Of a stretch of DNA of 64,000 nucleotides, positions 1 through 10,647 are shown one piece after another. The stretch comes from Cheiracanthium punctorium. Lineage: Eukaryota; Arthropoda; Arachnida; Araneae; Cheiracanthiidae. A program made the position numbers and the translations under genes. Numbering within the stretch: position 1 is the first letter of the stretch; each line of letters opens with the position of its first letter. The stretch is taken from NCBI GenBank assembly GCA_038373885.1, contig JAWZYV010014439.1, forward strand, positions 1 through 64,000, read 5' to 3'. The notes under the pieces are model-generated. The model saw nothing but the letters and a program-made list of their open reading frames with translations. It did no database searches and was not told where the DNA came from.

Positions 1-100
1 GTATCCTTCATTAAAAGTGACAAGCACAATCCTAACTTTATTTCATTCTATTTCCCTTCACATGAAAATCCGCCACCATGTAAACTTAACGTTCCGGGTT

Positions 101-131
<31 letters not shown>

Positions 132-618
132 TGGGGGCAGGGGGACATATATTGAAGTTAAAAGTAGAAAAGGGATGTTTCATTAAATTTTAAACAAATA
201 TTAAATCAGCCAGACAAGTTGGAAGGAGGGATTTTCTTAATTTTTTTTCGGGGGGGGGAGATTGACCCCTCTTGCCCTTAGGAAGTAACGCCTATGCCCC
301 CCCCAAAAGCAAACGATGTTCGACCCACTCCCCACCCACAGACAGATAAAACTTTAAATCCGACCACCAAACAAGAAATGAAACACCAAAGATTCGAAAA
401 AAACCCCTCCAATTAAATGAAACATCCTTTCAACTCTTTTCGGCTCCTTTCGACTCTGAGTCGATAGAAGATTCGAAAAACTAACGAATCTCAACGATAG
501 TATACAATCACCGAAACAGAGCGAAACACTGAATCAGTAAAGATTCGTTGCTGCACCAACTCAGTGACCAACTCACCCACACCCACTCATTTACTGTTTC
601 AAATCATCTATCGACTCA

Positions 619-698
619 GAGTCGTAAAGAGTCGAAAAGAGTCGAAAAGAGTCGTAAAGAGTCGAAAAGAGTCGTAAAGAGTCGAAAAGAGTTGAAAG
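619..698. repeat. 10-bp tandem repeat, unit GAGTCGWAAA
   Basis: About eight head-to-tail copies of GAGTCGTAAA / GAGTCGAAAA. The array follows ATCTATCGACTCAGAGTCG, whose inverse lies at about 445-465 (GACTCTGAGTCGATAG). The array may therefore be the expanded arm of a small inverted-repeat element. Confidence 0.85.
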
Positions 699-1210
699 AG
701 TAAGGGAAAATCTCTGGGAACGGCAAAGGGAAAATAAGTTTTTCTTCCCTTCGCACTTGGAATGTATTTCCCTTGAGAGCTTGAGATTCGAATCAGTAGA
801 GAGTGAGTGTAAAGACTGAGCCACTCAGTACCAAGATTCGAATCACTGATTCGACTCATCGAATCATTGGCCATCTCTATACGGAAATCGCCGTTCTGCT
901 TTTTCGCGCCGGAGCAAGAGAACGAGTAGCTGTACTTTAGACGCAGACGAAATTCCACGCTTGATGATAGATGTTCCAAAGAACTGATTCGTTTTTTTTA
1001 ATCTTTCTCTTCTAACATGTAAGTAAGTTGTCTAATTTGTATTGTGCTTAACCTAGACTTTCATTAAATATTAATTGTTCTATGCTGGAGTATCATTTTC
1101 CACAATGGTGTCAGAAGTTAAGAACGGAAAACCGCCTGAACTGTTGACGAACTGATGAAATATTCTCTTCGATATTTTTCTCAGAACTTTTGACGATACG
1201 AACTTTAAAA

Positions 1211-1310
1211 TTGTTCTACAGCCGACGAAGATAATATTAATAAATTGTTCTACAGCCGACTAACATAATATTAATAATCAGCCGATGAGAATTACTTGTT
1301 CTACAGTTTC
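1211..1310. repeat. Short degenerate tandem repeat (TTGTTCTACAGCCGAC)
   Basis: Two clear copies of TTGTTCTACAGCCGAC followed by AATATTAATA start at 1211 and 1244. Partial copies follow (CAGCCGATGAG, then TTGTTCTACAG). The array ends directly at the hAT target duplication. Confidence 0.7.
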
Positions 1311-2135
1311 ACATTCTTATCAGTGGCGTAGCCAAGGGGGGGGTTTGGGGGGTCCAGACCCCCCCCCCGAAATGAAAGAGACAGACAGAGGAAAAAGGAG
1401 CTTATCCCTATTTTCTTAAATGGTATATATACCGTGAAACTTCTCAGTGATAAGTTACTCTCTAGTCTCTAGTGGGAAAAACCAGTACACACCATATACA
1501 GGGCAATCAGTTACCTGCACTGTCATTTGTTGTATTATGATGTTTTGAGGAGCTGGGTGGGCACTAGTCATCATAGAAAGAAACCCAAATAAATTTGACG
1601 ACAACTTTTTCTTTCCGCTTTTAAGAATGAAATAATCTTTTCACCCCTCCCTCCCTGCGGAATACAGTTTTGAAACCAGAAGGTCAAAAGCCGCGGGAAA
1701 AGGAACCGCTTAGCTTATTGGAACAAAAATGATTCCGGTTTTCACCTAGACTAAACTAAAGCTCAAACTATAAACCAGACATCCAGGAGCCTTCGAATAG
1801 ACTAGACATTGTCCACTCACAGATCATTTCCTGAACTTATAAAAGAGTTATAAGATTAATGGCATCTCCAGGGCATGCTGGGATGCAATCTCAGTTTTAA
1901 GCATCTGTATATTCTTTGATCTGTATGGGATAGGATCCACACAACAAAATCTGAATGCCTGTTTACAAATATGTTACAAGACCCACCGTACGCTGGTCGC
2001 TGGTGTCGTGTATGCTTGAGTATGTTGCTATCAGCGAAACTAATTATTTGAGAACAACTACATGTGTTCTGCCGAGGAATGAAACTTTTGCTACGAGACA
2101 GTAGAATTCGGCATAGAGGTTGAACTCCGTGTGCT

Positions 2136-2213
2136 TTGAGACGAATTTCTTTTTATAGAATTTTTACATTCTTGCTGTCGAGAGAATTCAACATCACACA
2201 AAAGAAGACTAAG
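2136..2213 (+). other. Candidate 5' untranslated exon end of the hAT transposase gene
   Basis: A strong donor, AAGACTAAG|GTAAGTTTC, sits at 2213/2214. The acceptor TTTTTTGTAG at 3530-3539 lies immediately before the transposase start codon. This suggests a 5' UTR intron of about 1.3 kb (2214-3539). The upstream limit of the exon is unknown, and the exon is inferred from splice signals only. Confidence 0.45.
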
Positions 2214-3540
2214 GTAAGTTTCTTTATGTATTTATTTAATTATTTTTCACTTATTTGTTCTTATTTATTTATTTTTTTGTATGAAATACCAATAATTAAA
2301 ATAATCATACGGACAATTGAGGCTACACCATGAGTTAAAATTTAATAAATTTTATCTATGTCAAAAAATCTTAATTGAGGATTGTCCACATTTATATCTT
2401 CATTCTTTATTATTTTATATTTGTACTAGTAGAGAAACATTTTTATAGTTAAGATAAAAATGATTTAGAAGTGTGGTTTTCTTCGAATATCGTGTAGTTT
2501 TCTTCGAATATAGCATAAATACATAATAGGTACCTTTAGAAAGACCTCCACACAAGGTATTCCTCGTATAGGTTTATTATAGCCATCGCGTGCGTTCTTT
2601 ATTGGCATTAATAAGCAAGCTCCCTAAGTTTGTAAATTCTGTGTAAATAGCTCATTAGATAGTGTAAAATATTAAATATAAAATTTAGAATATAGAATAA
2701 AAACTGAAATATAAAAACAATCCTAGACGTACAATCATTCTGAAATAGTTTTATAGGATGAATCTAATGATAGTTATTTTATGTTCCTAGTTTTGATAGA
2801 AAGCGAGATAATTAAAATAAATTCCTGTTTAGTCTTAATTGATTATTGAGAAATCATATCGAACAATTTTAAAGCTTTTCAAACATCAAATTCCCAAGAT
2901 ATAGTCAGACTTATTATTTAGGGTAAAAAGGATTTATATTTTAAATTAATTTTGTCAGAACTCTTTAAGATTTATTCCATTAATGAGACATTTTCCATAG
3001 ATACTTACTGTTCTGTTCTCACTAATGGTGCAACTTTCAATTTATCAACTAAACAAAATTAATAAGTTCTCTGTAATTAATTCTAAAATTTGCCTACTAT
3101 TTGATTTCGCCTAAATTTGTAAGTTATATTTGGGGTAAGGATGTTTTGACATAATAATAAAATCCAGGGATCTGACCCTCATCCACAGAAATTTGGATTT
3201 TCAAAACAGAGTGAGGATAATTAAACCTTTTAGTGAGAAATTCTACCTCTTCCGCATTTCAGTACTCTGCGAAGCCTTTTTCTGGCTATGAGCTTTCAAT
3301 TCGGATCAAATGAAATGGGATTTAATATTTTGTTTTCTATTTAAAATAGTAATAATGTTTTTTTAAAGAGAGTTACTCTATTTTAAATTCATGTCAAGTG
3401 TATATAGTGTTAGCACACAATCGTGTGTTTTTTTTTTGGGGGGGGGGATGGGGAGGGTTCTTTTTAAAATTTCGACCATACTGCAAATGTTTTTTAATTA
3501 TTTTTTAATGTTTTTTAAATTTAATTTTATTTTTTGTAGT

Positions 3541-5979
3541 ATGAAGAGATCACTCTCATCACAAGGAACTTTAGATAAATTCTTTCGTCCACCATCCACG
3601 AAAGAACCAAAAAAGGAGGACGAAAATCCAGATGAATTTAATTTATTGATTAAGACTACCATTCCTGATGAAATATCTTTAGAACCAAATAATAAACTCT
3701 GTCCAAGCTCCAGTTCTCAAGGTGACGATGACGCATCAACCATTTCCTGCATCTTCGACATCAGCGATGCAGCAAACTTATTATATATAATTCAGGGTGA
3801 GATGTCTTCTACAATATCTGACCAAATCAAATTCAGTTTTCTCACTGAAAAATACCAGGAAACATTACATGATTTTAAGTTTCCTTTTCGCCACTTTGGA
3901 TCTAAAAAGTTAAGGTTTCAAGTATCGTGGTTACAAAAATGGGATTGGCTTTCTTATTCAAAAAAAACTGATGCTGCATTTTGCAGATATTGTGTGTTTT
4001 TTTGTCAAGATGGTGTCGGAAAAGGTTCTCATGAAAAAATGGGCTGTCTGGTTGCAAAACCCTTTTTCAGATGGAAGGATGCAATCGAAAAATTTACTAG
4101 TCATAGTAAAGCTGAATACCATCGTGTGTGCACATTAATTGCTGAGAATTTTCTGAAAATACGCAAAGGTGAAATAATTGATGTAGCTTCCCAGATAGAT
4201 TCTCACAGAGAAAACCTGAAGAAAGAAAACCGACAAAGGCTTATACCTATAATTGAAACTATCATTTTCTGTGGCGAACAGGAACTTCCTCTTCGTGGAC
4301 ATCGTGATTTTGGCCCTTTGTCCTTAACGAATCCTAAATCCAAGGACGGAAAATTACGAGCTTTACTAAGATTTAGAGCAAACGCCGGCGATGAGGATCT
4401 GAAAAGACACATCCTCAACAACAAAAAAAATGCTACCTACATTAGTCCAGATATTCAAAATGAAATAATTGGCATTTGTGGTGACATAATTCAAGAAAAA
4501 ATAGCCACTCAAATTAACCGAGCTAGCTGTTTCTCAATTATATGCGATGAAACATGCGATTTTTCGGGAATTGAACAAGTTGTACTGTGCATTCGCTATA
4601 TTTGTGAAAATGCGATATACGAAGATTTTTTGGGGTTTGTGCCGACAACAAATCTAACAGCTGAAGGATTGACTGCTTTAATTTTAGCCGAATGCTCAAA
4701 ACTTGGCTTTGATTTAGAAAAGTTAGTTGGACAAGGTTATGACGGTGCGAGTTCAATGAGTGGGTGCTTCAATGGGGTACAGGCACGTATCAAGGCATCA
4801 TATCCAAAAGCTATATTTGTACATTGTGCCTCTCATAGACTCAATTTAGCTTTGTCCTCGTCCTTTTCTGAACCGCAAGTCAGAAACACGTTGGGTGTTG
4901 TTAATGATATAATCAATTTCATGCGCAATACCACTATAGCGAGTGATACACTAAAAAAATTAATTACGGAATTTATACCCGAGTGCAGACGTACCCGACT
5001 TATTCAGTTTTGCGAAACTCGATTTATCGAGAGGCATGATGCTATCATTGTCTTTGTGGAATTATTAAAACCAATTGTAGCGTGCCTTGAAGAACTGACT
5101 AATACTGGTCGTGCTATATCTTCCAAGGCATTTGCATTCTTAGCTGCTATGAAACAAAGTTCTTTTTTTATCAGCCTTTTAACGAGTGAAAAACTCTTAA
5201 GCTTCACTGTTACTTTGTCTGTGTACTTACAAAGCCCTACAAGAGATTTGAACTCAGCATTAAATCACGCAGAAAGTGCCATTAAAAGATTGCAACTCAT
5301 AAGAGAAGAGCCAAACGAATATTTTCTCAAAGAAATATTTGAAAAAGCACAGACATTAATGCAAGATCTCTTTGGATTAAATATTGAAATTCCCCGTTTA
5401 ACTAAGCTGCAAACACACAGGAGTAATTATACTAACGCGGAGAGCCCTCTCGATTACTACCGTATATCTTTATTCATTCCGTCTTTGGACACACTCATAG
5501 CACATCTAACAAAACGATTCAACAAGGAAAATACTAAAATATTATCTGCGTTAGAACTTCTTCTACCTTCCAAACTCAAACATTCGAGTATTCAGGAACT
5601 TCAGAATCTGGAGATTTTTTTGCAGTCAAAATTTTCCCGGACAGAACTGGAGGCTGAGTACATGTTATGGTGCGATAAATGGGCCAAAGATGAATCCAAG
5701 CTGACCAATCCCTTGGATGTGCTGTCATCGTGTGATGGTAGCTTTTATCCGATAATAAAGTATTTATTGACCATTTTAAATACCCTCCCAGTCACTACAT
5801 GCTCTGCTGAGAGAAGCTTTTCATGCTTGAAAAGAATAAAGACTTATCTCAGAAATAAAATGAGTGAAGAACGTCTTGTAGGACTGACACTTCTCGCCAT
5901 TTATCAAGATAGAGAATATGTCAACTCCGACGAAGTTGTCAAAAGACTGGCAATGACAAATCGAAAAGTTTTGCTTTGA
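3541..5979 (+). CDS. hAT transposase, ZMYM1-like (TTF zinc finger, DUF4371, hAT dimerisation)
   Basis: Cut-and-paste transposase of the surrounding hAT element, 812 aa. I start at the ATG at 3541, directly after a polypyrimidine tract and TAG acceptor; the frame is open further upstream, but that part looks intronic. Visible parts in order are an N-terminal QGTLDKFF box (residues 8-15) and a TTF-type zinc-finger region near residues 105-200 with CRYCVFFC. A DUF4371/RNase-H-like core follows, with an acidic ICDETCD block (about 340) and GQGYDGASSMSG (about 400), then HCASHRLNLAL. A C-terminal hAT dimerisation region has TTCSAERSFSCLKRIKTYLR (about 755-775). Length and order match ZMYM1-like hAT proteins. 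There is no frameshift or stop, so this is the likely source for related miniature elements in the window. The superfamily call is firm; activity is inferred. Confidence 0.93.
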   Translation: MKRSLSSQGTLDKFFRPPSTKEPKKEDENPDEFNLLIKTTIPDEISLEPNNKLCPSSSSQGDDDASTISCIFDISDAANLLYIIQGEMSSTISDQIKFSFLTEKYQETLHDFKFPFRHFGSKKLRFQVSWLQKWDWLSYSKKTDAAFCRYCVFFCQDGVGKGSHEKMGCLVAKPFFRWKDAIEKFTSHSKAEYHRVCTLIAENFLKIRKGEIIDVASQIDSHRENLKKENRQRLIPIIETIIFCGEQELPLRGHRDFGPLSLTNPKSKDGKLRALLRFRANAGDEDLKRHILNNKKNATYISPDIQNEIIGICGDIIQEKIATQINRASCFSIICDETCDFSGIEQVVLCIRYICENAIYEDFLGFVPTTNLTAEGLTALILAECSKLGFDLEKLVGQGYDGASSMSGCFNGVQARIKASYPKAIFVHCASHRLNLALSSSFSEPQVRNTLGVVNDIINFMRNTTIASDTLKKLITEFIPECRRTRLIQFCETRFIERHDAIIVFVELLKPIVACLEELTNTGRAISSKAFAFLAAMKQSSFFISLLTSEKLLSFTVTLSVYLQSPTRDLNSALNHAESAIKRLQLIREEPNEYFLKEIFEKAQTLMQDLFGLNIEIPRLTKLQTHRSNYTNAESPLDYYRISLFIPSLDTLIAHLTKRFNKENTKILSALELLLPSKLKHSSIQELQNLEIFLQSKFSRTELEAEYMLWCDKWAKDESKLTNPLDVLSSCDGSFYPIIKYLLTILNTLPVTTCSAERSFSCLKRIKTYLRNKMSEERLVGLTLLAIYQDREYVNSDEVVKRLAMTNRKVLL

Positions 5980-6282
5980 ATTTTCTAATAATTTATTGAG
6001 GATTATTTTTTTCGGTGTGTTTAGTGATATTTCTCCAGCATTCATTTTATTTTACATCAAATGTCACTTATTTCCTTTGCTTACCAAAATAGAGAAGAAT
6101 TCACAAGCATTATGTAAGTTTCTTTATATTTTCTGTTGTATTTTTTAATTTCTAGTGTCAAAACTCATTTTTTAATACAAACTCCCCCCCCCCTCCCCGC
6201 TCATCTTAACTACATGATATTCGAAGGAAAAATTTTGGACCCCCCCCCGAAAGAAAATCCTGGCTACGCCACTGATTCTTAT

Positions 6283-6727
6283 GGATAGAATTTAGATGAG
6301 AAAGTATCTTTTTCTTTCTGCTGTGAAAATGTATTGTGATTATTTGGTGCACTTTTAACTACATTCGTGTTTGGTTGCCGGACTTCGCCGATTACTAGAT
6401 GACTGAACTAAACTGTTTTCAATCTTCTGGTGGAGAAAGAACGTTCCCGCTTCTATCAACGTATTTGATGGTTTACTTCTGTTTTGGATGATACTAGCTG
6501 TTGATTGCCTATTTTTACATCGAAGTGCCTGCATTATTATTTATGGATTGCCACTCTATGAAGTAAGTGTGATTTTCTTTTATTGTAAGCATGAAGTTAG
6601 AACAAATTTCTGGAATGGACCGTGTTCTCAAAACAGAGAAAACACATAAAATTAAGCTTTTGCATAGAATCATATTTGATGAAAAAGAATAAAATAGAAC
6701 TAGTAAAGCAAGAATTTAAAATTCATG
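6283..6727. other. Spacer between two transposons, no gene seen
   Basis: AT-rich sequence between the hAT right target duplication and the left end of the next element. A phrase TATGAAGTAAGTGTG near 6558 resembles a splice donor, but no associated exon is recognisable. Confidence 0.4.
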
Positions 6728-6910
6728 ATGGGTGATTCTGAAATTAAAGGGAATTTGAGGAGGTAAAAAAGAATAAAAACAAAAAACAGATAATAAAATT
6801 TAAATTTTACTTTTTAAATTTTATTAATAAAACTAATACATATACCACTTCAAACAAAGGTCAAGAAAAAATATTTTTCTAAAAAAAAAACATTTTCTAA
6901 TTTTATCAAA

Positions 6911-6943
6911 CATGGAGGTTACGTTTGCAGCCATGGAGGTTAC
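6911..6943 (+). repeat. Two CATGGAGGTTAC motifs, 3' side of the element
   Basis: CATGGAGGTTAC at 6911-6922 and CCATGGAGGTTAC at 6931-6943, 20 bp apart start to start, lie between the left terminal repeat and the stop codon of the transposase gene. They match the seven copies on the far side. Confidence 0.9.
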
Positions 6944-7101
6944 AAATGTCACAATAAATGATAATAAAGTATTAAATAAAAACAATAAAATAAGTAACTT
7001 AAAATTATATCAAAGTAATATCTAGGTTATGAGAGATTACATGTGAATAACTGTTTTAATAAGTTTTTTAAGCACAGAAATGTCTGTTTTTAAATTTTAG
7101 C

Positions 7102-9804
7102 TCACATAATTTTGAATTTTGTTAAATTTTCAGAAAACCTGTAATGACCTCTGTTGTTCAGTATTGGTTGCTGCAGTTGTAAAATAATATCTTTTATATC
7201 AACAGTAAAAACATCATCTTTTGGTGGGAACACAAATATATCTTGTCCAGATTTTTTTAAAAATTTAATAGTGCACTCTTGTCCAACAGAAGATTGAACA
7301 ATGCCAATATAATACTTTATGGTATTTTTTGTTGTGCAAAATTTCACAAGAACAAAAGTATTTTCCATGTCTGTGTATTCTTTAGGTCTTTCTTCTGTAT
7401 CACTGTCTGAAGAGTATACATCACTATATCGTAACTTACGCTGAGATTTATTCGATACTAGAAATTCACCGCTGTTTACAACAGTCACAGGATTGTAGGA
7501 TCCTAGGTGGTAATGTTGACATTTATCTTCAGGACTGCATTTAAAACAGCTAAGTCTGCGCATGTTTAGTGCCTGAGATGTGCTTACGCATGTCACTTGG
7601 TGACACTTCATTGATCCAAGAAAGGGTGTCAGAATTAGATTTAGCATTTTGTCCATTCTTTTAATATCATCTATCACAACAGTATATAGTTGGATTTTTG
7701 AATTTTCTTTTAAGGCATTAAACAGACTCTTGAAATCAACAAGGTCTTGTCCCTCTGCTACAAGACGGTCTGCTGTTCTTTTCAGAGTGCCACCAACACC
7801 ATCTGGTGCTCCCTTCCCATGACCACTCTCACAGTAGTTCCATGTAAGGCTTTCAAGGCAAAATTTGCTGAGATACATTTTCATTAAATAAAACATACTT
7901 TTGTTCCTGTATTGAGTGGAAGGACTGTCACTCAAGAAATGTAAATTTTTTATGTTGGAAATATAGCTACTTTTAATGTATGATATGATTTTTTCAATGT
8001 GAGCTGCAATAGCAGGAGCATCATGTCTAAGACTTTCTGACAGAGAACAAACAGAAATTGTTTTTAATCCAGAATCTTTCTGTTTCAAGTATACTACGCC
8101 TGTATGCAAAGTAATTTGCTGATGAGAGCCTCCAAAATGCACACTCTGAATTTCTTGAAAATATTTGCATTTATAGTTCTGACTAAAATCTATGTGTATT
8201 AGCACATCATTGTCTTGCAGCCCTTTTCTCAACTCATAAATAGCTTGATACTGATGAATAACATTAGCAACGTGACTCATATATGCTGCTTTCATATCTA
8301 AAAGCATTTGAATTGCATTCTCGATAGATGTTTTGATTTTTTCTTTTGTTATTTTTCTTATAAATTTCTCTTTTCCTTTTACCAATATGTTTTCTCTTTT
8401 CCAAATCCATTGTTCAATTTCAATTTCTTTGTCTTGAAATAACTGTATTTTAATTTTCTTGTGTTTGCATTCCTTGCATTTTCTCTCAAGACAGATTTCT
8501 TTTGTTTTTTCACCTTCACAGCATAGTGACTTAATTAATTGGTCACTATCTGTGGCTTCAATTACTTTTAAATCCTTCAATTTCTTAAAAACAAATTCAA
8601 AGTTTTCATGTTTCTCACATAAACAAGTCTTTCTGTACTTAATATTTGCAAATACAACCCAAAAGGGCCGAAAAGAACAGAATGTTGAATAAGATATGTT
8701 ATATCCAAACTCTACCTCAAATTTTTTGTGGAGACTTTTTAAATTTCCCATTAACATTCTCTTTTGTTTTTTGACATTTCGCTTTGTAATGCAATCTTTT
8801 TTGCCAGGTTCAAGTCTGCTTACATCATCCTGTTCAAAAAATTTAATTACATCTGATTTAATTTTTATTTGATTTTTGGTCCTGTATGTTAAAGTGGTTT
8901 TTAAAGTGTCATGAATATTTTTTCCTTTATCAACATGTTGCATCCTCTTGTAATAAGATTGTACACAAGCTTTCATTTTTCTTACAGCCTTGTATTTTTT
9001 AATAATTTTGCCTGATAAAACTAAGGCAAATGCTTTGCAAGATTTTCGAGATTTTTTGTTTTTATTAAAGTTTTCTTGAATTTGGGTTGTAAGAGCAGAA
9101 GAGAATTCTAGACATTTTCTCACTTTTGGTGATACATTTTCTCCTTTAAGAAGTGTTCTTACTTTTGTTCTCGGGCTATTTTTATTGCTTACTTTATTTT
9201 TTAAGCGGAAGAATTTTTTTTTATATTTATCCCCACGCCTTCTTGATTCTTCTAGTTTCTGCTTGAGTATTTTCAGTTGTCTATAACATTTTGACTTATT
9301 CCTTTTTATCATTCTTTTACCACTTTCCCCTCGGCTGGTTCCTGCCCGACCAATATTAGGTTCATTAAAAATAACATTCTCATTCATCATTATATTAGCT
9401 GCATTGCTGTCATTGTCACTGGGAGGAGGGGTATGCTGTTCCAAAATTTGATTTAGTTTTTTATCATTTTTCTTCTTTTCTCTGTACCTTTTTACTCTTT
9501 CCCGTACAGCTTTTCTCTGCACTCGTTTTTCTCTGTCATTCATCTGGGAAACTTTCTTGATTTTTCCACATTCAGTTCTCGCCTTATATCTTTCTCTTTC
9601 TTTACTTTTATGTTCTTCATATAAGACAGGATCTTCTTTAATTCTATCCCTTCTTCTTTGTTCAGACTCTCTTTTCATGCGCCTTATCTTTTCTCTTTGA
9701 GCATCTGACATTTTACTACATTTTTTCATGTTTTTATTTGTACTTTTTGTAGAAGCTGAAGCTGAACCAAGATCTTTCTTCTTTGCTTTTCTTCTTGGAG
9801 CCAT
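7102..9804 (-). CDS. Uncharacterised transposase-like protein with GHGKG-DG-GG-KR motif
   Basis: The protein is 900 aa if translation starts at the ATG at 9804. I prefer this start because TTCATTGCAG|TTTAAAATGG just upstream is a good splice acceptor, which places the four earlier codons in an intron. The first ~120 residues are very basic (RRMKRESEQRRRDRIKEDP, then REKRVQRKAVRERVKRYREK), a likely DNA-binding/nuclear segment. A Cys-rich stretch follows (CLCEKHENF; CLERKCKECK). The core has HIDFSQNYKCKYFQEIQSVH, then HFLSDSPSTQYRNKSMFYLM, then WNYCESGHGKGAPDGVGG with TLKRTADR. These spaced D, D and E/D residues look like an RNase-H-fold DDE nuclease. The C-terminus has a barrel-like domain (NTFVLVKFCTTKNTIKYYIG...FVFPPKDD). 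The frame is completely open. I recognise the motif set from uncharacterised transposon proteins but cannot name the superfamily. Confidence 0.82.
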   Translation of the reverse strand: MAPRRKAKKKDLGSASASTKSTNKNMKKCSKMSDAQREKIRRMKRESEQRRRDRIKEDPVLYEEHKSKERERYKARTECGKIKKVSQMNDREKRVQRKAVRERVKRYREKKKNDKKLNQILEQHTPPPSDNDSNAANIMMNENVIFNEPNIGRAGTSRGESGKRMIKRNKSKCYRQLKILKQKLEESRRRGDKYKKKFFRLKNKVSNKNSPRTKVRTLLKGENVSPKVRKCLEFSSALTTQIQENFNKNKKSRKSCKAFALVLSGKIIKKYKAVRKMKACVQSYYKRMQHVDKGKNIHDTLKTTLTYRTKNQIKIKSDVIKFFEQDDVSRLEPGKKDCITKRNVKKQKRMLMGNLKSLHKKFEVEFGYNISYSTFCSFRPFWVVFANIKYRKTCLCEKHENFEFVFKKLKDLKVIEATDSDQLIKSLCCEGEKTKEICLERKCKECKHKKIKIQLFQDKEIEIEQWIWKRENILVKGKEKFIRKITKEKIKTSIENAIQMLLDMKAAYMSHVANVIHQYQAIYELRKGLQDNDVLIHIDFSQNYKCKYFQEIQSVHFGGSHQQITLHTGVVYLKQKDSGLKTISVCSLSESLRHDAPAIAAHIEKIISYIKSSYISNIKNLHFLSDSPSTQYRNKSMFYLMKMYLSKFCLESLTWNYCESGHGKGAPDGVGGTLKRTADRLVAEGQDLVDFKSLFNALKENSKIQLYTVVIDDIKRMDKMLNLILTPFLGSMKCHQVTCVSTSQALNMRRLSCFKCSPEDKCQHYHLGSYNPVTVVNSGEFLVSNKSQRKLRYSDVYSSDSDTEERPKEYTDMENTFVLVKFCTTKNTIKYYIGIVQSSVGQECTIKFLKKSGQDIFVFPPKDDVFTVDIKDIILQLQQPILNNRGHYRFSENLTKFKIM

Positions 9805-9810
9805 TTTAAA

Positions 9811-10275
9811 CTGCAATGAAAAAAATTAAATCAATACTTTCAGTTAGGTAAATAAGTTCCAATAAGTCTACAATGAGTTTGCCTGCTGTGTACAAATATG
9901 CCACAGAAGTATATGCATTGACTAAGTACTGCAAATCAACCTATCAAAGATTATAATTTAACTGAAATTGTTAAATAAAAAACCAATCTATAAATAATTA
10001 GGCCTACAACACCATATGTGCACAACTTTCAGTAACCTCCATGGCTAAGTGTAACCTCCGTGCTTAACACAATCCACGGAGGTTACTTCCGTGGAGGTTA
10101 CAAATAAGTACATTGGCATGCTTAAAGTCTAATCTAAAAGACTGAGGATATTCTGGTTTTGGTTTTAGGAAAAAAAATGGCTATTTTATTAAGAGTTAAC
10201 TGAAAAAGTATGTTTAACACTATATAGAATAACATTACTGAACACATGGAGGTTACAAGAACAAAAAGAACTTAC
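9811..10275 (-). other. 5' UTR intron of the GHGKG transposase gene
   Basis: On the minus strand a strong donor ATCAG|GTAAGT lies at 10276/10275 and the acceptor TTCATTGCAG ends at 9811, six bases before the chosen start codon. Five of the CATGGAGGTTAC-type motifs fall inside this intron. Inferred from splice consensus only. Confidence 0.6.
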
Positions 10276-10647
10276 CTGATTTTCGAGGAATGAAAAGTTT
10301 TTTTGCAATTAAAATGAAACTGTATACATCCAACAACATCACCAAACAAAATAGCTGACTTGAGCTTCACTACAGCCTCTGATAAAGAAGACAGTGCTGC
10401 TATCTAGTTTAATTTTAATCAAGTTTAAAATGTTCCATGGAGGTTACCTCAGCACCCCAGGGACAACTTTCATGCTTAAAATAATATGGTAAAAAAAATT
10501 AAAATTTGCATTTCTTTGTGAATAGTTAATTATTTATATAATAAATAAATATTTAACCCAGCTTTTTCCACAAATACTTTATTAATCAGATTTATTTCTT
10601 CAGTTAACACTAAAAAAGCAGCGGTGGGGACATTCCATGGAAGTTAC
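10032..10647. repeat. Array of seven CCATGGAGGTTAC-type motifs, 5' side
   Basis: Copies lie at 10032-10044 (inverted, GTAACCTCCATGG), 10051-10062 (inverted, GTAACCTCCGTG), 10074-10086 and 10088-10101 (direct, with CACGGAGGTTAC / CCGTGGAGGTTAC), 10244-10256, 10435-10447 and 10635-10647 (the last reads CCATGGAAGTTAC). The four closely spaced copies form an inverted pair of pairs around 10067. Such clustered subterminal motifs are what transposase or repressor binding sites look like; binding is inferred. Confidence 0.88.

Larger units (their letters stand above)
1..1320. other. Gene-free left flank with decayed repeats
   Basis: No convincing gene is visible. The stretch holds a T run at about 105-126 and C-rich/G-rich tracts near 250-310, with a phrase reading ACGCCTATGCCCCCCCC that looks like the inner end of a decayed hAT MITE. 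It also has two short tandem arrays, listed separately, and GATTCGAATC palindromes near 785 and 833. Open frames on the minus strand at 591-979 read through the 10-bp array and have no recognisable domain. Confidence 0.5.
1321..6274 (+). mobile_element. Complete hAT transposon with intact transposase
   Basis: The left end reads CAGTGGCGTAGCCAAGG and the right end reads CCTGGCTACGCCACTG, so the terminal inverted repeat is CAGTGGCGTAGCCA. An identical 8-bp target duplication, ATTCTTAT, flanks the element at 1313-1320 and 6275-6282; 8 bp is the hallmark of the hAT superfamily. Just inside both ends are C/G runs next to GGACC/GGTCC and a GAAA tract. The element is 4954 bp and carries a spliced transposase gene whose coding exon has no stop. 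Perfect duplications, matching ends and an open frame suggest a recent, possibly still active insertion. Confidence 0.95.

Noticed and set aside
3391..3540. Upstream extension of the hAT transposase (first 50 residues)
   Set aside because: It lies in a T-rich and G-run tract that ends in a TTTTTTGTAG acceptor and has low-complexity hydrophobic composition. The ATG at 3541 begins the typical QGTLDKFF region.
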